NCBI GenBank assembly: GCA_951640165.1
Contig: OX621252.1
Location: 16,885,934 to 16,949,933 of the forward strand
DNA from: Pseudoips prasinana
Lineage: Eukaryota > Arthropoda > Insecta > Lepidoptera > Nolidae
DNA length: 64,000 bases
Direction: 5' to 3'
Positions 24,826 to 63,808 of this stretch are shown piece after piece. The notes under the pieces are model-generated. The model made no database searches. It worked only from the letters and a program-made list of their open reading frames with translations, and had not been told where the DNA came from. Positions within the stretch are counted from its first letter, which is position 1, and every line of letters begins with the position of its first letter. The translations under genes and the position numbers were made by a program.

Positions 24826-25310
24826 ACCGTGTGGTTTCCAGCTAAGAAAGTAAAACAGGGCCACACCGTATCATCCCGTGGGTGTCGGATAGGCGACTAA
24901 GGCCATGAGTCCACCAAAGCGGACACGAGACGAGCAGAGAGGAGATGTTTTTTAAACAACCAATGGAATTGTGTTATTGACACATCTCTCCGCTCATCAG
25001 TGGAGGTCGCTGTGCGGAAATGTGTAATATTTGTATGGCACTATGGAAGCGGAGATGTGAGCTGTGCTCGGACGACGCGCAGTGGTGACGAGAGATGTGA
25101 GCAACTCCGCTTTGGTGCAGTCCCCTGAGCTGAAAACCATCTCTTCTCGCACAGCACACCGCACACATCTCTGGTTTGGTGGAGTCCCGGCCTAAAGGAT
25201 ACAGCAGGCAGTCGAGCAGCAGCGCCACCTGTGTACTAGCTACCACCTAACTTCCTTCGCCAATTCAACACGCCAAGCGCAGTGACTAAGGCAGGGCAGC
25301 ACTAACGTGA
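24826..25310 (+). mobile_element. LINE 3' region interrupted by a Harbinger-type MITE
   Basis: The flanks CCGTGTGGTTTCCAGC, then ATCATCCCGTGGGTGTCGG, and, after the insert, CAGCAGCGCCACCTGTGTAC with GCCAAGCGCAGTGACTAAGG match the LINE tails at 21837-22026 and 61043-61402. Confidence 0.7.
24901..25192. mobile_element. PIF/Harbinger-type MITE (292 bp)
   Basis: TAA stands at 24898-24900 and 25193-25195, the TWA-type 3-bp duplication. The ends are GGCCATGAGTCCACCAAA and (inverse) GGCCGGGACTCCACCAAA. Interior GAGATG/CATCTC motifs repeat. The assignment rests on the duplication and end structure; no coding sequence is present. Confidence 0.7.
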
Positions 25311-25382
25311 AGAACGAACAATACCTATTGAGATACATTTCCACCGGGTTTTAGAACCCTGCTTATTATTCATGGGTACACT

Positions 25383-25650
25383 GACGGGCCTGCTGGCGTG
25401 GTTGGCAAATGCTTGCTTTTCACGCCGGAGGTCGTGGGTTCGATTCCCACCCAGGTCCGATATTTGTGTGCATGAACATGTCTGTTTGTCCTGAGTCTGG
25501 GTGTAATTATCTATATAAGCATTTAGTTACAAAAGAAAAGTAGTAGGTATAATAATATGTAGTATATCGGTTATCTGATTTCCATATTACAAGCTCTGCT
25601 TAGTTTGTGATCAGATGGCCGTGTGTAAATAATGTCCCAGGATATTATAA
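25383..25650 (+). mobile_element. tRNA-derived SINE (GGCGTGGTTGGCAAATGC family), full-length
   Basis: The head GGCGTGGTTGGCAAATGCTT carries an A box, and B box GGTTCGATTCC is at 25437-25447. The body runs ATGAACATGTCTGTTTGTCC to TAATGTCCCAGGATATTATA. It is the best reference copy for the family. Confidence 0.88.
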
Positions 25651-25997
25651 ACTCGTTATTATTAGACTAACAATCTATTTAACCCAGGATCACTCGGTAA
25701 AGGAATGAAAGCATCCTAAACTAAATACAGTATTATAAAAATGTAATTACTGTGATGATGACATTGTTCTTGCTTTGTATTTTAGTTCTACTATTAGACG
25801 TGAGTATCTGGCCAAGTCAACAATGGTTATATAATTACTTTTTTTGTGAATGAATTAAACCCACGACTGACACTGAGCAACACATATCTATTACTTGTTA
25901 CTGTTGTGATTGGCCCTGACCGTGAGAATTAACTCAATGACTGGTCAACCTTGATTAGTCATACACAATATTATTAAAATGTAAGTATATTCAATAT

Positions 25998-26241
25998 CCT
26001 GGGACATTATTTACACACGGCCATCTGATCCCAAACTAAACAGAGCTTGTACTGTGGAAACCAGATAACTGATATAGATACTACTTTGCTTTTACAAATA
26101 TATAGGTACTTGTATAGATAATTACACCCAGACTCTGGACAAAAGATATGTTCATGCACACATTATGTCCAGAGTGGGAACCGAACCCACGACCTGTTGC
26201 GTGATTAGCAAGTATCTACCTACCACGTCAACCGGTACGTC
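25998..26241 (-). mobile_element. tRNA-derived SINE (GGCGTGGTTGG family)
   Basis: TATCCTGGGACATTATTTAC to CCACGTCAACCGGTACGTC. Confidence 0.8.
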
Positions 26242-26904
26242 ATATTCATATGACTTTTTAGGCCATAAGGATGCTTTAAATACCCGAAGATCATTTTTTC
26301 TGTCGAGGTAAACGTTCCATAACTAGTATTTTAATAATATTATCTTAAGATAAATATTGATTTTGAAGACTATCTCGATCTATCAATAAAAAGTTCAATG
26401 TGATGACCAAGTTTGTAGAAACACAACCATGAATTATTATTATGTTTAATTCCAAGACTATCCATATGTTCTGTTTTTTTGCAAAGGGTAACGTAATCAC
26501 ACTTATATATGTATTATAAAGGCGAAAGTTTGTGAGTTTGTTACTTATTCACGTCGAAATTTTGGGTACACTACATTAATACGAAAAACTTTATTCCAAC
26601 ACTCACAAATACGAATTTCAAAGTACCGAGTTTCATAATTCCGAATGGTAGAAAATTCCGAATATTACAACTCCGACTTATCATTACTCCTAGTTTTGTA
26701 ATTCCTAAATTTCAATATTCCTAACGTTTATAATTACTATTCTCAAAATACCGAGCTTCAATAGATCGAATAACAAAAAGTCCGACTTATTAATAATTCG
26801 AAACATCAACAATACGAATAAAAATATTTTGTTTCCCCGGTCACAGTTCTAACCTAACCTAACCCAAATTATTCACCAACAATAGAGGGATCTGACACTC
26901 GGCG

Positions 26905-27080
26905 GCTGCATGAAACATGCAAGCAGGCAGGCATGAAACATGCAAGCAGGCATACAAGCAGGAATGCAGCATGCAAGCAAGCATGCAGCATGCAAGCAGG
27001 CATGCAGCATGCAAACAGGAATGAACAAGCAAGCAGCAATGCATCATGCAAGCAGGCAAGCAACATGCAGCAAGCATTGT
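26905..27080. repeat. Degenerate GCAAGCAGGCATGCA minisatellite
   Basis: About nine imperfect units built from CATGCAAGCAGG and CATGCAGCATGCAAGCA occupy the middle of the unclassified element. The open frames across it on both strands (Cys/His- and Leu-rich) are artefacts of the repeat. Confidence 0.8.
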
Positions 27081-27180
27081 TTCTGCCACGGCTCCGGCGC
27101 TGCGGGGCGGCGGCGGGCCTTCAAACCACCTGCTCCTTAGCTCGCGGGCCGTCCCACCCCTCCGCGCCTACGCGGGCTTA
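27081..27180. other. GC-rich block in an AT-rich background
   Basis: This 100-bp tract (GGCTCCGGCGCTGCGGGGC and so on) is strongly GC-rich, unlike the surrounding AT-rich DNA. It sits inside the unclassified element between the minisatellite and the right arm. No coding or RNA function is recognised. It may be captured sequence. Confidence 0.5.
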
Positions 27181-27530
27181 AATTACACTCTAGGGTAGGG
27201 CAGACAAGACTACGTGAAGAAGGTTTTGCAGCGATTCGTTTCTGTCAAAATTTTTTATAGCACATCGAGTTGATTTTTAGTTTATTCGAAGTATTGCAAT
27301 TCGGAATGTCGTTTTTCGGACCGAGAACCCTTCGAGCATTTGACTCTTAGAACGTATGAAAATCTGAATACTAACAAATCGCATTTACGACTTTCAGAAA
27401 GATAAATTTCGTGATATTCAATAATAGACATTACAATTCTTAGGTATTATGTAATTCGGACTTTTGAAAATCGGAACATCAAAATTCGGAATAAAATATT
27501 TCGGAGTATTTGGGTGTTCCCCGAAATTTT

Positions 27531-28611
27531 ATTATTTTTAATAAAATTTGGTATGGAGTTAGCTGACACCTTATAATTTATAGAGTTTAATGCAGGTAAA
27601 ACCGCGGGGCACGGCTTGTATCATAAAATTAATACGTGAAGCACAAACTTAGTAGCCCTTTTTATGAACTTTGTGCGGACGGAAGAGAATGAATTTTGAT
27701 ACAGTTTGAGTTCCTATGGGGAAGAAATGCAGATTTGTACCTATATATAATTGGCATTAGAAATAAAATACTTTAAAAATAAAAAAAATTACACACATTA
27801 CCATGCTTTTGACACACTGACAAACTGAGAGGAGATGACAATCTGAGTGACGAAACTGTGAACCGATTAATATTATTTGTCTTTGGTTTTGGCGCCAACG
27901 CGGAAAAGGACGCATCGAGCCTATGTTTTATTTTCAAAAACTGGTGTAAATTCGAGTTTTATCTGTAAATATGGTGGATTTTTAGGCATAACATCTTCGA
28001 CAACGTACAGAAGTGAAGGAAAGTGCAATATTGCCGTGAATTGTGATTTTCCGTATTGTAACCAAAACTCCATAGAAGCCTCTAGTAAAGTCTGCACTGC
28101 TTTACTGGGGTAAGACTATGACTTGACTGTAACGGACGTGACGGACATGACTATGACGGACGTGACGGACATGACTGACTGACTTTGAAATATAAATATT
28201 ACAACTGAAGACGAGGCGGTATGGTCACATACATTAGCCTGCCCAAAGAGGGCTAAAACTAAAAACGTCTATGGTCTTTGATAATAGAACTTTAACGGTC
28301 GAATTTCGAACAAATGCGATCTGTAGTTGTATAAACATTTTTTGTTATATTCTCTTTGGTTGTATTAATTGAGTGTGAGAGGAGGTTGGCCAAATTCGCC
28401 TAAAAACGGTATGTATTGAAAAAAATACAATATAACCTGATTAGCTATGACTACGTGATTTATATTACTACCACGTACAATTTTTTGTATTAAATCGTTA
28501 GAAGTAAATTTAAATCCATTAATTTAGGCGCTCAATGAGGTGGCGTTGCTCAGGATATAGAAGGCTTCGACAGGACGCAAAAACTTTTGAACAACATTTC
28601 GAAAAACCAGC
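27531..28611. other. No gene seen
   Basis: Contains the second half of the interrupted GTGCCCCGCGG repeat (to 27620), a TTGGCGCCAACGCGGAAAA motif at 27889-27907 and the tandem duplication at 28125. A 78-codon frame at 27877-28113 is not recognisable. Confidence 0.45.
28125..28172. repeat. 24-bp tandem duplication
   Basis: Two adjacent units of GACTRTRACGGACGTGACGG plus ACAT. Confidence 0.85.
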
Positions 28612-28877
28612 CTAGTGCGAGTCGGACTCGCGCACGAAGGGTTCCGTACCATTATCTATAAAAACGAGCAAAATGCGAGCCCCCTTAAATATTTATTTTA
28701 TTTTGTTTTTTAGTATTTGTTGTTATAGCTGAAACATATACAACATTTGTAAAAAAATCAACTGTCTAACTATCATAGTTCATGAGATACAGCCTGGACG
28801 GACGGACAGACAGACAGACAGCAAAGTCTTAGTAATAGGGTCACGTTTTAGCCTTTGGGTACGGAACCCTAAAAAAC
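28612..28877 (+). repeat. Dispersed repeat (GGTTCCGT ... ACGGAACCCT)
   Basis: AGTGCGAGTCGGACTCGCGC, then GGGTTCCGTACC, and ACGGAACCCTAAAA at the end. Confidence 0.65.
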
Positions 28878-29186
28878 ACTTGTAGAATATTTGCTCTTTT
28901 AAAACAAAACAGACTCGTGTGACAAAGAAAACTAGTGCTAGACAAAACGAGCTTCGAGGTTTTGTGTTTTCCTATTCTCTGCTCCAAACTGAATAGATTA
29001 AATTTTTTATTGATGTATCTTTGATTTTGTTGACACTAGTATCTACCTAAATTAAAGCACTTCTATAAAACATGAACTAAATGCAACAACCAATTATAGC
29101 AATTACGACAACGACACGATTAGAGAAAGTAGAGATATTACTGAGGTTTGTAAAGGTTTTCTGACAGATACCACATGAATCTTTTT

Positions 29187-29758
29187 AGAGTTCCGTAGCC
29201 AAATGGCAAAAAACGGAACCCTTATAGATTCGTCATGTCTGTATGTCTGTCCGTCCGTATGTCACAGCCACTTTTTTCCGAAACTATAAGAGCTGTACTG
29301 TTGAAACTTGGTAAGTAGATGTATTTGGTAAACCGCATTAAGATTTTTACACAAGAATAGAAAAGGAACGATAAATTTGGGAGGACCCCATACATAGAAC
29401 TGAAACTCAATTTTTTTTTCTTCGTACCCATACATTTGGGGTGTTTATTTATAGGTCTTCAAAAATGATATTGAGGTTTCTAATATCATTTTTTTCTAAC
29501 CTGAATAGTTTACGCGAGAGACACTTCCAAAGTGGTAAAATACTCGTAAGTGTCCTCCCACCCCTCTGTAACTTCTAAAATAAGACAATGATAAAACTAA
29601 AAAAAATATATGATGTACATTACCATGCAAACTAACAACGAAAATTGGTTTGAACGAGATCTAGCAAGTATTTTTTTTAATACGTCATAAATCGTAAACC
29701 GCAATTTGCTTTCATTTAATCAACTGAAATACTTGCTGCTACGGAACCCTTCATGTGC
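29187..29758 (-). repeat. Dispersed repeat (GGTTCCGT ... ACGGAACCCT), reverse, full-length
   Basis: GAGTTCCGTAGCCAAATGGC at the left and GCTGCTACGGAACCCTTCAT at the right. The interior matches 42375-42652 and 16560-16780 in reverse. Confidence 0.65.
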
Positions 29759-29882
29759 GCAAGAAGTATACCTGAACTGTGTGAATGGTACAACCGCAAG
29801 AGGAAGACCTCATAGAACATTATCTGAAAAGAAATAAATATTACTCATAAAATAAAATAAAATTTTAAAAATAAACAAGTTA

Positions 29883-29948
29883 AGCCCCAATTTCAATAAT
29901 AAAAGTTTTATGGTTGTCCATAAAACTTCTATTATTGGAATTGGTGCT
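29883..29948. repeat. 31-bp near-perfect hairpin
   Basis: Arms 29883-29913 and 29918-29948 with three mismatches. The loop is TTGT. Confidence 0.85.
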
Positions 29949-30334
29949 GATCTTGTATATTTTTAAAATTTGAAGTGAAACCTGTTTGTTTATTTCTGAA
30001 ATTATTATTTTGAAGTCAGGTTTTTGACTCAATTCTTTTTTATTGTTGTTATTCTTGGGCGTTACCAGGCCTGTGTCACTCGGCAATAGCAAACCTACCG
30101 TACGAGTAGATCGGCAGCCCGAGCTTTATTAATTTAGCGAGCGAAATAGGCGAAATGTAACGATGCGGTGTTTAAATCAAAAGAACAACCTGATTGTAAT
30201 TATTGGTATATATATTAGTCCCTATGCGTTCAATTATTATGGCACAAAGCATTAATGAGTTCGCGCAAGCTAGTATTATATAGCTAGCTAAGACTGGCTG
30301 TGGAAATTAGTTATCTAACCAAGATAAATTAATA

Positions 30335-30685
30335 ATAATGTCCTCTCGGCGGCCAGTCTCAATGCAGATTAGCCAATTGCGCAGGACATATTATAGTGCA
30401 CAAACGTGTGCACAAACACAGGGGCTTTTTCTATTCCATCACTCTCATGATCCGATGGGACGACTAGCGACACGACCGGAAAGAGATCAGGTATAGGTCC
30501 GACGGCATTACGTGCTCTCCGAGGCACGGGGGTGTAATACCGCCAACTCCCAGACTTCGGGCTGATACTGAAAAAAAATCTTTTTACGTAAATATTTCAA
30601 AATCACTTTTTGGCCTGACCCGGGATTTGAACCCAGGACCTCATTATCTGCGGTTGAACACGCTACCGCTAGATCAACGAGGCAG
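30335..30685 (-). mobile_element. tRNA-derived SINE (GCCTCGTTGGTCTAGCGG family), full-length
   Basis: TAATGTCCTCTCGGCGGCC to CGCTACCGCTAGATCAACGA; reversed B box GGGATTTGAACCC. It is immediately downstream of the LINE 3' end. Confidence 0.85.
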
Positions 30686-30888
30686 TCAAAGGATAAATTG
30701 TGCAGAAAATGTCTGTGCTTATCTGTATCCATATCCACTCTCTATTCCCTTAGATACTCCCATAATAAGTAATGGAATCAGGCGTTACTTTGCGGAAATC
30801 CATTACAATCAAAATACAAAATCAATAATAATAATAAAGCCTTTTATTCCGAAACTTTTTCACAATTTTTTGATAAATGTTAGTAATC

Positions 30889-33869
30889 TTAATATAGTAA
30901 ATCCCTTAATTCGGTGTGTCTTACGACATAGGCCTCCTCCAACGTCTTCCATTGTTTCCTGTCGTTCGCAATTCTTGGCCAAAGGGGACCTAGAGTCAAT
31001 TTAATATCATCTTCCCATCTTCTCGCTTTGCGACCTCGGCTCCTTGACCCGTCTCGTGGATACCAGACCGTTACCTGCTTGCTCCATTTTTCGTGCGTAC
31101 AGCGGAGCATGTGCCCTGTCCATCTCCATTTCATTTGGTCAATATGGGTAAGGATATCTGTGAGTTGTGTTGTGCGTCGTATATCCACATTCCTTACTCT
31201 ATCTTGTAACTTTAGCCCCAGTATGCTCCTTTCCATGGCTCGTTGACACTTTGCAAGCTTCTCTCTTTGATTGATTGTTAGAGCCCAGGTTTCACAGCCA
31301 TATGTAATGCAAGGAAGAATGCATGTATCGTAAGTTTTTTTCTTGATCTTGATGCCGAGTTCCTTGCTTTTCATTATTTCTTTCAAAGCCCAAAATTTTT
31401 TCCACCCAGTAGCAATCCTTTTGTCAATTTCTTTAGACATTTGGTCACTTGGCGATATGATCTGACCCAGATATACATATTCTTCAACATATTCAAGTTT
31501 TTGTCCATTGATAATTATGTCTGCAGCTGTTACATTTGTCATCATTTTTGTTTTGCTAGAGTTCATTTCCAAACCCACTTCTCGGCTTCTGTCTGCTAGC
31601 GCTTGTATCATGGATTCTAGTAATCTCGGGTTCTCCTCCAATATGACCAGGTCATCAGCGAATCTTAGGTGGTTTAGTCGCGATCCATTTATGTTTAGTC
31701 CTAGGTGCTTCCAATCCAACTTTCTAAACATTTGTTCCAGTACTGCTGAAAATAACTTTGGTGAGAGAGGGTCACCTTGCCTGACTCCCCTATCAATTGG
31801 AAAGGTATTCCCCAGAGACTCCAACTTGATGCTAGCTTTGCTCTCGCTGTAGATCTTTTTGATGACGTTTACATAAGCATACTGTACTCCCTGCTCCACA
31901 AGACTTTGCCATACAAACTTATGTTTAAGGCTGTCAAAGGCTTTTGAGTAATCTATGAAGGCCAGATAGATAGGTTTGTTGTATTCGTTATATTTTTGTA
32001 GAAGTTGTTTGATGGTGTGTATATGGTCGATTGTACTAAAGTTTTTCCTGAACCCTGCCTGTTCCACGGGTTGGTTTTCGTCAAGAGTATTCGAAATTCT
32101 GTTGAGTATTACTTTCGCAAAAACCTTGTACACATTTGAAATCAAAGATATGGGTCTGTAATTTCCAATATCATCCTTTGAACCTTTCTTATATAAAAGT
32201 ATTATGTGTGATTCTGCCCATTGACTTGGGATGTTGCCAGTAAACAGTATCTCATTGAACACTTTTGTTAGTATCGGACTTAATTCGTCGACTGTGCCTC
32301 TCATTAGTTCATTTGGAATCCTATCAGGGCCAGGAGATTTTTCCAACTTTTGACTATTTATCGCTTTTACTACTTCCGATGTTAGTATTTGTGGTATTTC
32401 TTCGGTAGTTTTTATTTCATTTTCCAGTCTAGGTTCTCTTTTAGGTGACTCCATATTTGGGTGAATAGAATATAACCGGCGGTAGTAGTCTGTTGCAATG
32501 TTTAGAATTGTACTGCGAGTAGTGGTTAGACGGTCTTTTTCTCTTAATTTTGGTATCCATTCTTTTCCTTTTTCTCGGAGCTCCTTTAGAGCTTTACGTG
32601 TGCCTCCCGTTTTAATAATGTGGTTTTCTAGGGCTTTGATTCTTCTATTTTTCCTGTCTTTTCTCATATTTGCACGAATGCATTTGCTTAAGTTCGAAAT
32701 TTCTTTAATGTTTTCCTTTTTCTTTTTTGCTATTAGGTTCCTTCTATCTTCAATTAATTTAAGAGTTTCTTGGCTTAGATACGATTCTTTATTCTTATCT
32801 GTTTTTGTCTTTTTCTGTTCTTGGAGCTTGCTTTCTACTCTGGCATATTTTTCATTTAGTTTCCTGTTGGAAGTAACAATTTCCATCAGCTCCTCCGTAG
32901 AATCTTTTGGTATCTTCTCATTGCTGAAAGTTCGTAAGTGGTTAGTTTGAAATGCTTTCGGCCTAGATTTTCTTGGAGTCTGCTCTGAAAGACAGCATCG
33001 TACCATACGATGGTTAGTATAGAAGTTCAGGTATTGTATTACACTTGTGTCGCTGAACAGTTTCGCTTTGTTAGACAAGATATAGTCTATCTCATTTCTA
33101 ACCTTTCCGTCCGGAGATATCCACGTCCATTTGGATTTGTGTTTTTTGCGGAACATAGAGTTTAGCAGCGTTAAGTTATGTTCGAGCAGGAACTCTACCA
33201 GTTTTTTACCATTATTGCTTCGTTTGCCTGTTCAAAATTTTCCTATTACATGTTCTTCTCCAGATATTTGAGCACCTACTTGAGCATTAAAATCTCCCAT
33301 GATAACTATATTATTGTCAGAGTATTTTCCAGTAACTTCGCCAAGACTGTTGTAAAACATTTCTATATCTGTTGCAGTAGCTTGTTCCGTTGGTGAATAA
33401 ACTTGAATAATGGTCCACTGTTTTTATATTTGGGTATGTTCATGTGAACTATTGCTATTCGGTCCGAAATGCCTTCAAACCCAGTAATTTGTTTTTTATG
33501 TTTAGATTTTATCAGAAATCCTACTCCCCTGTGTCCAGACACTTCACCTTTGTAGAACATAACATAATGACCTCTGTCTTCTATTCCTTCACCCACTCTC
33601 CGCATCTCGCTTATACCCAGGATGTCCCATTTGATATTTTCGACAGCCAGTTCTAGCTCCTGTAAACTTTCTGGTGTTCTCAGCGTTCGTGTGTTCAACG
33701 TACATAAATATAGGTTATATGCATTTCTTTTCTGTTTTATTCCATTAGTTGGAGGGTAGCGGTCTTCTTCCCCCACGGTGACCAGCCGGCTTGGGGTGTG
33801 ATTTTCCTTTGTTGGTTTGTATAAAGTTGTGGTTTTTGTTTTGGTTTGATTTCGGGTGCCGGTGGTCAT
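30889..33869 (-). pseudogene. LINE ORF2, endonuclease-reverse transcriptase, broken
   Basis: It starts at ATG 33869-33867. The N-terminus is an AP-like endonuclease (LYLCTLNTRTL, ILGISEMR, GDFNAQVG, RNEIDYIL). Reverse transcriptase follows (SPGPDRIPNELM, GNYRPISLIS, AFIDYSKAFDS, GVRQGDPLSPKLF, catalytic LRFADDLVIL), then the WALTINQREKL and MKWRWTGHMLRCT C-terminal region. Damage: a frameshift in an A-run near 33421-33430, a TGA stop at 33232-33234, and NHRMVR where the family normally has DHR, so the last endonuclease Asp is lost. The 755-codon piece 33156-30889 is open from MFRKKHKSKWTW. Confidence 0.9.
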
Positions 33870-34645
33870 CACAAGTTTTTTGGAGTGTCAGACAAAGATG
33901 ATGCTCTGCCTCGTGCAACATAATTTAGGATATTGGGTTTAATAGTTTCCTTTGAAGTTCCCTTGGTAGTTTGGAGTGTCTGGGTGTCTTTACTGTTATT
34001 TGTTTTTTTCTGTGTTGACGAGTTGGGTGAGCCTGACTCCTCCCTCTTTCTTTTGTCCCTGGGTTTGTCTGTTGGCTTTTTCACTATTATTTTATCGTAT
34101 TTTAGATAGGCAACATTTCCCTTCTTCTTTTCTTCTTTAACTTGAGTTTGAAGTTGCTTCCTCTTTTCAAGAATTTCTTTAGGGAAATCTTCTTTTACGA
34201 ATATTCCTGGCGGAAATCCTCTCTTGTTCTTTAAAATGATATGTTTTTTCCACATAGATGTAATAGACACTATAACAGGCCGATTTTTGTTGCTATCTTT
34301 CTTGCCAATTCTATATATGTTACTGATTTCTTGGCTATCGAGGTGGGTTCCTGATTCAATTACAGTTTCCTTAATGTAGTCTATCAGCTCTGCTTCTGAT
34401 TTTCCCATCTCTTCTAATCCAAAGAACACTAGGTTGTATTTCCTTTTCTCCTTGTCCATTACAGTGATCCTCTGTTCGAGTGAAGATATTTTCGCTTTAA
34501 GTTGAGTATTTTCTTCTATCATTGTTTTGAGTCTTTCATCTAATGCTTCCATAACACATTTTGTCACTGATGCAGTGATTATATTTGTTTGTTGTTGTAA
34601 TTTTGCGTCTAGTTTTGACAACAATAACTCCATACTCTTTTCCAT
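33869..34645 (-). CDS. LINE ORF1 protein (coiled coil plus RRM-like core)
   Basis: The 258 residues start at ATG 34645. Residues about 5-70 are heptad-rich (LLLSKLDAKLQQQ, then LKAKISSLEQRITVM), suggesting a trimerising coiled coil. YNLVFFGLEE, then IYRIGKK, NRPVIVSI, VKEDFPKEILEKRKQ and YLKYDKIIVKKP follow the L1 ORF1p order (RRM-like domain, then C-terminal domain). A basic, Ser/Thr-rich tail ends the protein. ORF1 proteins package the LINE RNA into ribonucleoprotein. The reading frame is unbroken and its stop overlaps the ORF2 start as TGATG. Confidence 0.8.
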   Translation of the reverse strand: MEKSMELLLSKLDAKLQQQTNIITASVTKCVMEALDERLKTMIEENTQLKAKISSLEQRITVMDKEKRKYNLVFFGLEEMGKSEAELIDYIKETVIESGTHLDSQEISNIYRIGKKDSNKNRPVIVSITSMWKKHIILKNKRGFPPGIFVKEDFPKEILEKRKQLQTQVKEEKKKGNVAYLKYDKIIVKKPTDKPRDKRKREESGSPNSSTQKKTNNSKDTQTLQTTKGTSKETIKPNILNYVARGRASSLSDTPKNL

Positions 34646-35029
34646 TTTTTTCGTAAGTGGCAACACTGTTTTGTCTATTGGCGTAGTCTGGAGCTGTCAG
34701 TGTCAAAATGACTTTGAAGTTGACACTTGGTTAGGTTGGTATCAATGTTGGCTGATGCACTATGAAATAGCACTTTTAGGTTATGTCTCAGGATGGATAT
34801 TACTGCAGTTTTTACGACAAATGAATATGTTTCGCACTGCGATCACTTTTTAATCGTGTTTTCCGATGACTTAACTAGCGGATCTTGTGGCGTAAGACGT
34901 TTTCGAAGCACTCTTTACACTGTTTTTAATTAATATTTACGGAGCACGGTAACGTATGTATTTACTATATGATCGCCGGAACCGGAACCACAAAATCAAT
35001 ATTTAGTGTTAATTCCGCTAATTGTCAGT

Positions 35030-35160
35030 TTAATCATGCTGGGATGCAATTTGCACCGCCCTCCCGCCCGCAAAAATGTGCACATGCAAGAAGGACAATA
35101 TAAAAAGCAAATTACATGCGCCAGTACGATACCCAACACGTGTTTCGGTCCTCCACGGAC
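35030..35160. repeat. Dispersed repeat upstream of FMO exon 1
   Basis: GGGATGCAATTTGCACC, then a CACATGCAAGAA-like segment, then AAAGCAAATTACATGC, recurs with changes at 40670-40760 (GGGATGCAAATTACCCG, then CACATGAAAGAA, then AAGCTAATTACATGCC). The family is not recognised. It covers the region where the FMO promoter is expected. Confidence 0.5.
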
Positions 35161-35229
35161 CATTCTCAAGGGCTGCTAACTCGTCGAGTGCTCGAAGGAG
35201 ACTAAAAGCCAACGAGGCGAGCGCTCTTT

Positions 35230-35235
35230 TATATA
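35230..35235 (+). promoter_or_regulatory. Possible TATA box of the FMO gene
   Basis: TATATA lies 58 bases before ATG 35293, a workable distance for a core promoter. However, the sequence just upstream (35030-35160) is part of a repeat also seen near 40670-40790, so the promoter may be transposon-derived or lie elsewhere. This is weak support only. Confidence 0.25.
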
Positions 35236-35292
35236 CTACCAACCGCATGGACAATTATTTCTAACTACCCCCAAATATTCGTAGTAAAGGAG

Positions 35293-63607
<28,315 letters not shown>

Positions 63608-63808
63608 GTATGTTAGGTACCTTTTTAATCCCTGCCGATAAATTCTAGCCTTCACTAAAGTGGTAATAGTTCCGAAGAATGGTTTTCATAACTAAAACCC
63701 GCAATTAGATTGGGATATATGTTCGAATGTAGTCGTATTCGGCGTACTGGACTTCAAACCTGAGGACCTCATCCGTGACTGATTCCTATGTATGAATGAT
63801 ATAATAAT

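Larger units (their letters stand above)
26564..27522. mobile_element. Unclassified DNA element with GGGT ends and quasi-periodic arms, copy 1
   Basis: GAAATTTT stands at 26556-26563 and 27523-27530, an exact 8-bp duplication. The ends read GGGTACAC and GTGTTCCCC. The left arm (to about 26850) repeats variants of ATTCCGAA every 15-20 bp; the right arm (from about 27235) repeats TTCGGAAT. The centre has TTCTAACCTAACCTAACCC, a degenerate GCAAGCAGGCATGCAGCAT minisatellite and a GC-rich block. The element interrupts a GTGCCCCGCGG-family repeat whose uninterrupted relative lies at 57250-57400. The superfamily is unknown; 8-bp duplications fit hAT, P or Merlin types. Confidence 0.65.
30816..35001 (-). 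mobile_element. Full-length two-ORF non-LTR retrotransposon (RTE-like), about 4.16 kb
   Basis: ACAAAATCAATA stands at both ends (30816-30827 and 34990-35001), a probable 12-bp target-site duplication. On the minus strand the element has about 340 bp of 5' leader, ORF1 (34645-33869), ORF2 (33869-30889) and a short 3' region ending in a TTA microsatellite tail (about 30824-30837). The clade is not certain: the endonuclease and C-terminal segment resemble the arthropod RTE-like group often annotated as craniofacial-development-protein-2-like, while ORF1 has an L1-type layout. Confidence 0.85.

Noticed and set aside
26859..27181. Four overlapping Cys/His/Leu-rich frames on both strands
   Set aside because: They are products of the degenerate GCAAGCAGGCATGCA minisatellite, not genes.
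31508..32950. Plus-strand frames up to 150 codons across the LINE
   Set aside because: Antisense shadows of ORF2, which has clear reverse transcriptase motifs on the minus strand.
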